Shown here piece after piece: positions 59,923 to 64,000 of a DNA stretch of 64,000 bases. The translations under genes and the position numbers were made by a program. This stretch comes from Dentipellis sp. KUC8613 (taxonomy: Eukaryota; Basidiomycota; Agaricomycetes; Russulales; Hericiaceae), in assembly GCA_002286715.1 (NCBI GenBank), contig NSJX01000018.1, positions 124,001 through 188,000 on the forward strand, given 5' to 3'. The notes beneath the pieces are model-generated. The model did not search any database, was not told where the DNA came from, and saw only the letters and a program-made list of their open reading frames with translations. Position 1 is the first letter of the stretch. Every line of letters starts with the position of its first letter.

Positions 59923-60758
59923 ATGGTAAGCACCGCGCGGACGTTGTCGACAGTCCTGATTCTATTGATTTCTTGTCACAGTCTAACGTTCTCAGACCTT
60001 ATCTCGCTGCCGTTCGATCTACACTGACGGCCGCCCTCACCTTGGAGAACTTCTCGTCCCAGGTATTTGCTATCTTAGCCGTTGGATGAATTTGCTCTCG
60101 ATACCTCTTCTCAGGTTGTCGAGCGTCACAACAAGCCAGAGGTGGAAGTTGGGTAGGCTCTCAGACTTTAACTCTTAGCGTCTACTCACTATTGGCCAGT
60201 GGCTCTAAGGAAGTGCTCTTGAATCCTCTCGTTATCTCCCGAAACGAGAATGAGCGTGTCTTGATTGAATCCTCCGTCAACTCCATTCGTGTGAGCATCA
60301 AGATCAAGCAGGCAGACGAGATCGAGCGAATACTATGCCACAAGTTCACCCGATTCATGATGCAGCGCGCGGAGAACTTCATTGTGCTGCGAAGGAAGCC
60401 GGTCAAGGCGAGTGTTGATGATGTTCAGTACCATAGCTGTAGCTGAACGGACGCCGTTAGGGTTACGACATTTCCTTCCTCATCACCAACTTCCACACTG
60501 AAACCATGCTCAAACATAAGATTGTCGATTTCATCATCCAGTACGTGGAACTCAGTAAATATACACTTCACGTAGCCCAATGAAGACCCTTGCCTCTGGC
60601 AGGTTCATGGAAGACGTGGACAGGGAGATTAGTGAAATGAAACTTAGCCTCAATGCTCGGGCCCGGACCGTTGCCGAATCTTACCTCACAGCAGTAAGTC
60701 TCTCAGTCAACATATTTCTCACCTGCTGCTTATTGGGAGATGTCAGTTCAATTCGTAG
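59923..60758 (+). CDS. ARPC4: Arp2/3 complex subunit 4 (ARPC4/Arc19)
   Basis: Core scaffold subunit of the actin-branching Arp2/3 complex. The joined exons read [74 protein letters not shown] block (here [20 protein letters not shown]), [60 protein letters not shown] and [13 protein letters not shown], matching the whole ARPC4 family (about 168 residues). The first coding exon is only the ATG (59923-59925), followed at once by GTAAGC and a 56 bp intron. A later intron (60408-60460) uses a GC donor, AAG|GCGAGT. The last exon holds Phe-Asn-Ser-stop. No other ATG joins in frame. Confidence 0.95.
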
Positions 60759-61855
60759 TATCCTGTTGTATCATCCCAAGTTACACGTTGGCTCTTGTAG
60801 TACAAAACACACTGATCGACATACCCTACCACGAACATCGATTGGCGTGAACGTTCCGTGAGCTCAACGGATCCCTTTTTATGTTCGGAGTTATACGCGT
60901 CACGGTAGTAGGGACACTTTGCATCGCTGTTTGACGACTGCACGCTTGGGTGAGTATGACCGAGGAGCATTGATCTACCTTAGCGAAGTTGATGCTCTTC
61001 GGTCTCCGAGGCCTCCGGTACTACTCACTACTTGTTCCTATTCTCTCAAATGAGTTCTGTGGGTTTTTTTGACAACAATCACGTGTGGCATGTGATACGA
61101 TCTCGGCCATTCCATTGAAGTTCGTTCTTACTCCAAATTATGTTTTATCAGTGAGCTTGCTCTTAAACAAGTTCGGCTCACAATTGCTAGCACAAGCGCA
61201 ATACGATTATGACAACCATGGATCCCCCACTACACACTTTAGAAATGTCAATTGTAACCCTTAAATAAATAAATATATCATGCGCGTAGATCGAGCGTCT
61301 GACCGCGGTGGCCCAGGGCTTCGCGCGCGTTGGAAGTAGTCATAAGCAATACAATAGTCCCTTCGCAATACAATTCGGGCTATTTTCAAGCCAGGATTCC
61401 GACGTCTGTCGAGAGAATTCCCGACTCTCGACGAAGAGAAGAGGGCTTCTGTCGCGGGGTTGTTCGCATTGATGGCACGTGATATTGCACGTGCATACAG
61501 CGTGTTATTTGGATATGTTACGCGTCCCTTTTTGTATTGTCAGAGTCCGGGAGTTGGTGCTTGCATGGAATAAGGAACGGCTATCTTCCTTATCGAGCGC
61601 AGCTACGGAGACTAAGTACTTGCATGGTATGAATATGTCGATTGTCATATATCACGTGTTATTCCAGCACGCGTTACGTGTATAGATTGATAGACGCGTC
61701 TCGTACTAAACAAGCCACAACAACGCGCTCATTCCAAACCTTCCAGTTGTTGGACCTTCGCATTTCCGGTGTGTACTTCCCATACCCAAGCCCTATCTTG
61801 AAATTTGGGCTCTATACGCACATTCAGGCCCGTTCACGTACTGCACCGAAAGGAA
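60759..61855. other. Intergenic: promoter region of NSE4
   Basis: About 1.1 kb, AT-rich around 61255-61280 (AAATAAATAAATATA). No supported gene. The last 380 bp carries clustered CACGTG and ACGCGT elements listed separately. Confidence 0.55.
61476..61699. promoter_or_regulatory. Cluster of CACGTG (E-box) and ACGCGT (MCB) palindromes
   Basis: CACGTG occurs at 61476-61481, 61488-61493 and 61653-61658. ACGCGT occurs at 61520-61525, 61669-61674 and 61694-61699. All lie 160-380 bp upstream of the NSE4 start. ACGCGT is the MluI cell-cycle box bound by MBF (Mbp1/Swi6) in yeasts; CACGTG is a bHLH site. Binding here is inferred. Confidence 0.5.
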
Positions 61856-63153
61856 ATGCCTGTCGCGGATCCAGACGTAGATATGGGAAGCCCTCGAAAG
61901 GCTGCAGGTTATAATCCAGACCAAGATCCAGAGGAAAAACGACAAATCAGGCGGGATTATCGTGTCTTGCAAAACGATGGTGATAAGCATATTGTGAAGT
62001 ATGGTGTACATTGACGTCTGACATCACGATAGGCGAAGAGAATCGAAATGTCAATGATCTTACCGCGCAACAGCTGATACACAAGGTGCAGCGTGCAGAT
62101 GATCTGTTCAGAAAAGGTGATTCATCTCATAGTTCACTTTCTCGATACTCAATTGCTTGTAGTCCAAGCCCCGCAAGAAGCCACTCTAGACTCCAATTTT
62201 CTACTCTCCACCTCTGGAATCGCAGCAGCAAAAGCTCGTGCTATGAAATCAGGATCGGGCGCGTTTGATGTGGACGACTTTATTTCAAAACTCATTACAT
62301 TCATGGGTGGAAGGCGTGGCACGGAGACCCTTTCTGATGATTCGGACCCCGAAGACGGAGACATTGATGTGCCACTAGACTGGGAGAAGATTGGCAGAAA
62401 AGCTCTGGCAAAAAGTAGACGAATTCCAGCAATGGACTTCATGTGAGTTTATTTCCGCTCTCTCTCGTGTTGCCTTTCTCTGCTCACTCTGCCTACAGGC
62501 TCGGTCCTTTGTCTGTAGAGCAGAAAAAACGTAATGTTGGCAAGAGAGCTAAACTCGAGAAGAATAAGGCGGATGAAACCAGGCCTCAAGAAATTAAAGA
62601 GGAAGACCTCGTCCGCTCCGAGAATGAGACAACGAAGAATGTTCTTACCGTGAGAGTCTACCATCTCTGGAAGATACTTTCCCTAACGATCATTGTTTTT
62701 GAGATCCGGAAATTACTTCAAGACCAGGATGGTGCCGTAAATTTCTTTCGATTCATCATCAACCCGGACGACTTCGCACAATCCGTCGAAAATCTGTTCT
62801 ATCTGTCATTCTTGATCAGAGATGGAATATGTGCTCTAGATATAGAGGAGACAGGGGAACCGGTCATATGTACTCACTATTCTACTACTGTGTTGGTATG
62901 CGCCGCTAACCCGTTGATAGATCTATGCGAGCAGGCAGGGGATGCTGACTACGAGGCGGGCCTCCGAAAACAGCAGATGGTCATGGAGCTTGACATGGTC
63001 ACTTGGAAGGTCGGTCGCCGCGTTTCATATATCATTTTCCGTCATTGAGTTGGCTTTTAGATGGCAATTGATGCGTTCAACATCACGACGCCTCTAATTC
63101 CCCAGCGTCCTAAGTCAAAGGAATCAAGAAATACCGGCAAGTGGTATGCGTGA
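61856..63153 (+). CDS. NSE4: Smc5/6 complex kleisin Nse4
   Basis: Kleisin subunit that bridges the Smc5 and Smc6 heads and binds Nse1/Nse3, acting in DNA repair and replication-fork stability. It begins MPVADPDVDMGSPRKAAG. The N-terminal Nse4 motif follows: DPEEKRQIRRDYRVLQNDGE then LTAQQLIHKVQRADDLFRKV. The middle is DSNFLLSTSGIAAAKARAMK, FDVDDFISKLITFMGG and PLDWEKIGRKALAKSRRIPA, then MLGPLSVEQKKRNV. The C-terminal winged-helix block reads AVNFFRFIINPDDFAQSVEN, LFYLSFLIRDGICALDIEET and MAIDAFNITTPLIPQRPKSK, ending NTGKWYA. Seven short introns all join in frame. The start at 61856 is the first ATG with a complete motif downstream. Upstream lies a cluster of cell-cycle-type promoter elements. 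Confidence 0.94.
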
Positions 63154-63469
63154 TTGGAGAGTCTCCGTCTCCACTATTTATACTATGTTGCACTATAATA
63201 CCTAGCTGTACACATCTTGCTGTATTCTTATTACCTCACCTTTCATGCCTAATCAGTCGTGTTGATCATTCTCCTTCGATGCGATGGTTTCACACCTATG
63301 AGACAATACGAAGCAATGGGTATTCGTGTACTACAACTGTCTTCCTCCCAAAGTTGAGATATAGCAGGTGGAAGCAGCAATAGCGGACTACATTATTTGT
63401 GCACTCCGCGAATCTGTAAGACTGACTAGTGCAAAATAGAATCAATGATAGGTAGTGACGCGCGAACTC
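63154..63469. other. Convergent intergenic region
   Basis: 316 bp between the NSE4 stop and the GH17 stop. No gene seen. Confidence 0.5.
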
Positions 63470-64000
63470 TCAGCAAAACGTTCTTGGTTTGAATGGAAAT
63501 TTGAGATGATGATATGAATCAAAAATTCCATATCCAGGCTCCTGGTTATCGGAATATATGTGCGCAAACCAGCCAATGCCGCCGCCTGCTGCCCCTTTGA
63601 AGTCTGTGCAGTGATCATTGAGTAGGATGTAATAATCCTGCAGGATCTCAGTAGCGTGTCGCATGCAAGAACTTCCGGACTGAAATACCTCTTCATTCCG
63701 AACATCCGCAACCGCGTTAGGATTGTTGGGCTGAACACCGGGAGAAGTTGTGGACGGCCAGCCATTCTGTCAGAAATGTAAGGTGCAATGTTGGACAACA
63801 GGTCTTTTCAACGCACTTCATCAAGAATCATTTTCTTTCCATTACCATGCGCTGCAAACCAGTTCATGTCTCGTCGGATTATAGGCCATGCATCACTCGC
63901 TATACATAGCTGTCAGTCGTATGGCTTGCCATCCCCGAGTCACTGAAACCAACCGTTTGATGCATCTTGGGAGAAGAAAGGCAACATGTGAACATTGATA
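63470..64000 (-). CDS. GH17 beta-1,3-glucanase, 3' part only
   Basis: The gene enters from the right edge, so only the C-terminal exons are visible. Joined exons read VHMLPFFSQDASNASDAWPI, IRRDMNWFAAHGNGKKMILD and ENGWPSTTSPGVQPNNPNAV. The E-N-G-W-P-S block matches the catalytic nucleophile motif E-T/N-G-W-P-S of family GH17. It continues QDYYILLNDHCTDFKGAAGG, GIGWFAHIYSDNQEPGYGIF and ends FPFKPRTFC. Two introns are visible, one of them splitting exactly between the nucleophile Glu and Asn. The enzyme should be secreted or wall-bound and cleave or remodel beta-1,3-glucan. The signal peptide and proton donor lie beyond the window. Confidence 0.85.

Overview
The window looks like nuclear DNA of an Agaricomycete basidiomycete. 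Protein-coding genes are dense on both strands and broken by many 45-70 bp introns with GT(A/G)NGT...YAG borders. The gene types are typical of such genomes: F-box/LRR-like proteins, a multi-intron cytochrome P450, a non-canonical G-alpha-like GTPase, a seven-TM-like protein with a GDTVVIWRVW segment, and a GH17 glucanase. I see no rRNA, tRNA, CRISPR array or intact transposon. Species cannot be named from sequence alone. Gene spans run from start codon to stop codon and include introns; I rebuilt exon junctions by hand from reading frame and splice signals.

Left part (1-20 kb), mostly minus strand: an F-box/LRR-like remnant at the edge, a complete P450 (902-2878), a G-alpha-like GTPase (3913-6761), a membrane-anchored PC-esterase/SGNH protein (8071-9566), a securin candidate with KEN box (10454-12028), an F-box protein (12383-14110), the FHA/checkpoint kinase Rad53/Cds1/Chk2 (15093-17598) and a doubtful small gene (19712-20183).

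Middle (20-38 kb): a single-pass membrane glycoprotein (20345-23087), VPS53 of the GARP tether (23778-27305), a divergent MBIP-like gene (27527-29189), a large F-box protein (29465-31258), a seven-TM-like protein (32123-33754), a CTR copper transporter (34259-35031), proteasome alpha subunit PRE9/PSMA4 (35166-36289), then about 1.9 kb holding only coding-like fragments.

Right part (38-64 kb): two tandem GNAT paralogues (38184-39089, 40027-40944), an M17 leucyl aminopeptidase (41176-43611), an alpha/beta hydrolase (44101-45926), a tail-to-tail pair of UDP-glucose pyrophosphorylase genes (46808-48930 plus, 49756-51888 minus), a small coiled-coil gene, an SDR dehydrogenase (52906-54410), a gene-poor 3.8 kb stretch, a nucleolar-type FKBP (58262-59776) divergent from ARPC4 (59923-60758), NSE4 of the Smc5/6 complex (61856-63153), and the 3' part of a GH17 glucanase running off the right edge.

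Most neighbours are unrelated housekeeping genes, but several concern chromosome integrity and the cell cycle (securin candidate, Rad53, Nse4). The observations I find most interesting are the inverted UGP pair with patchy near-identity, two genes whose first coding exon is the ATG alone, the G-alpha-like protein lacking the catalytic glutamine, the securin candidate, and a cluster of ACGCGT and CACGTG elements upstream of NSE4.
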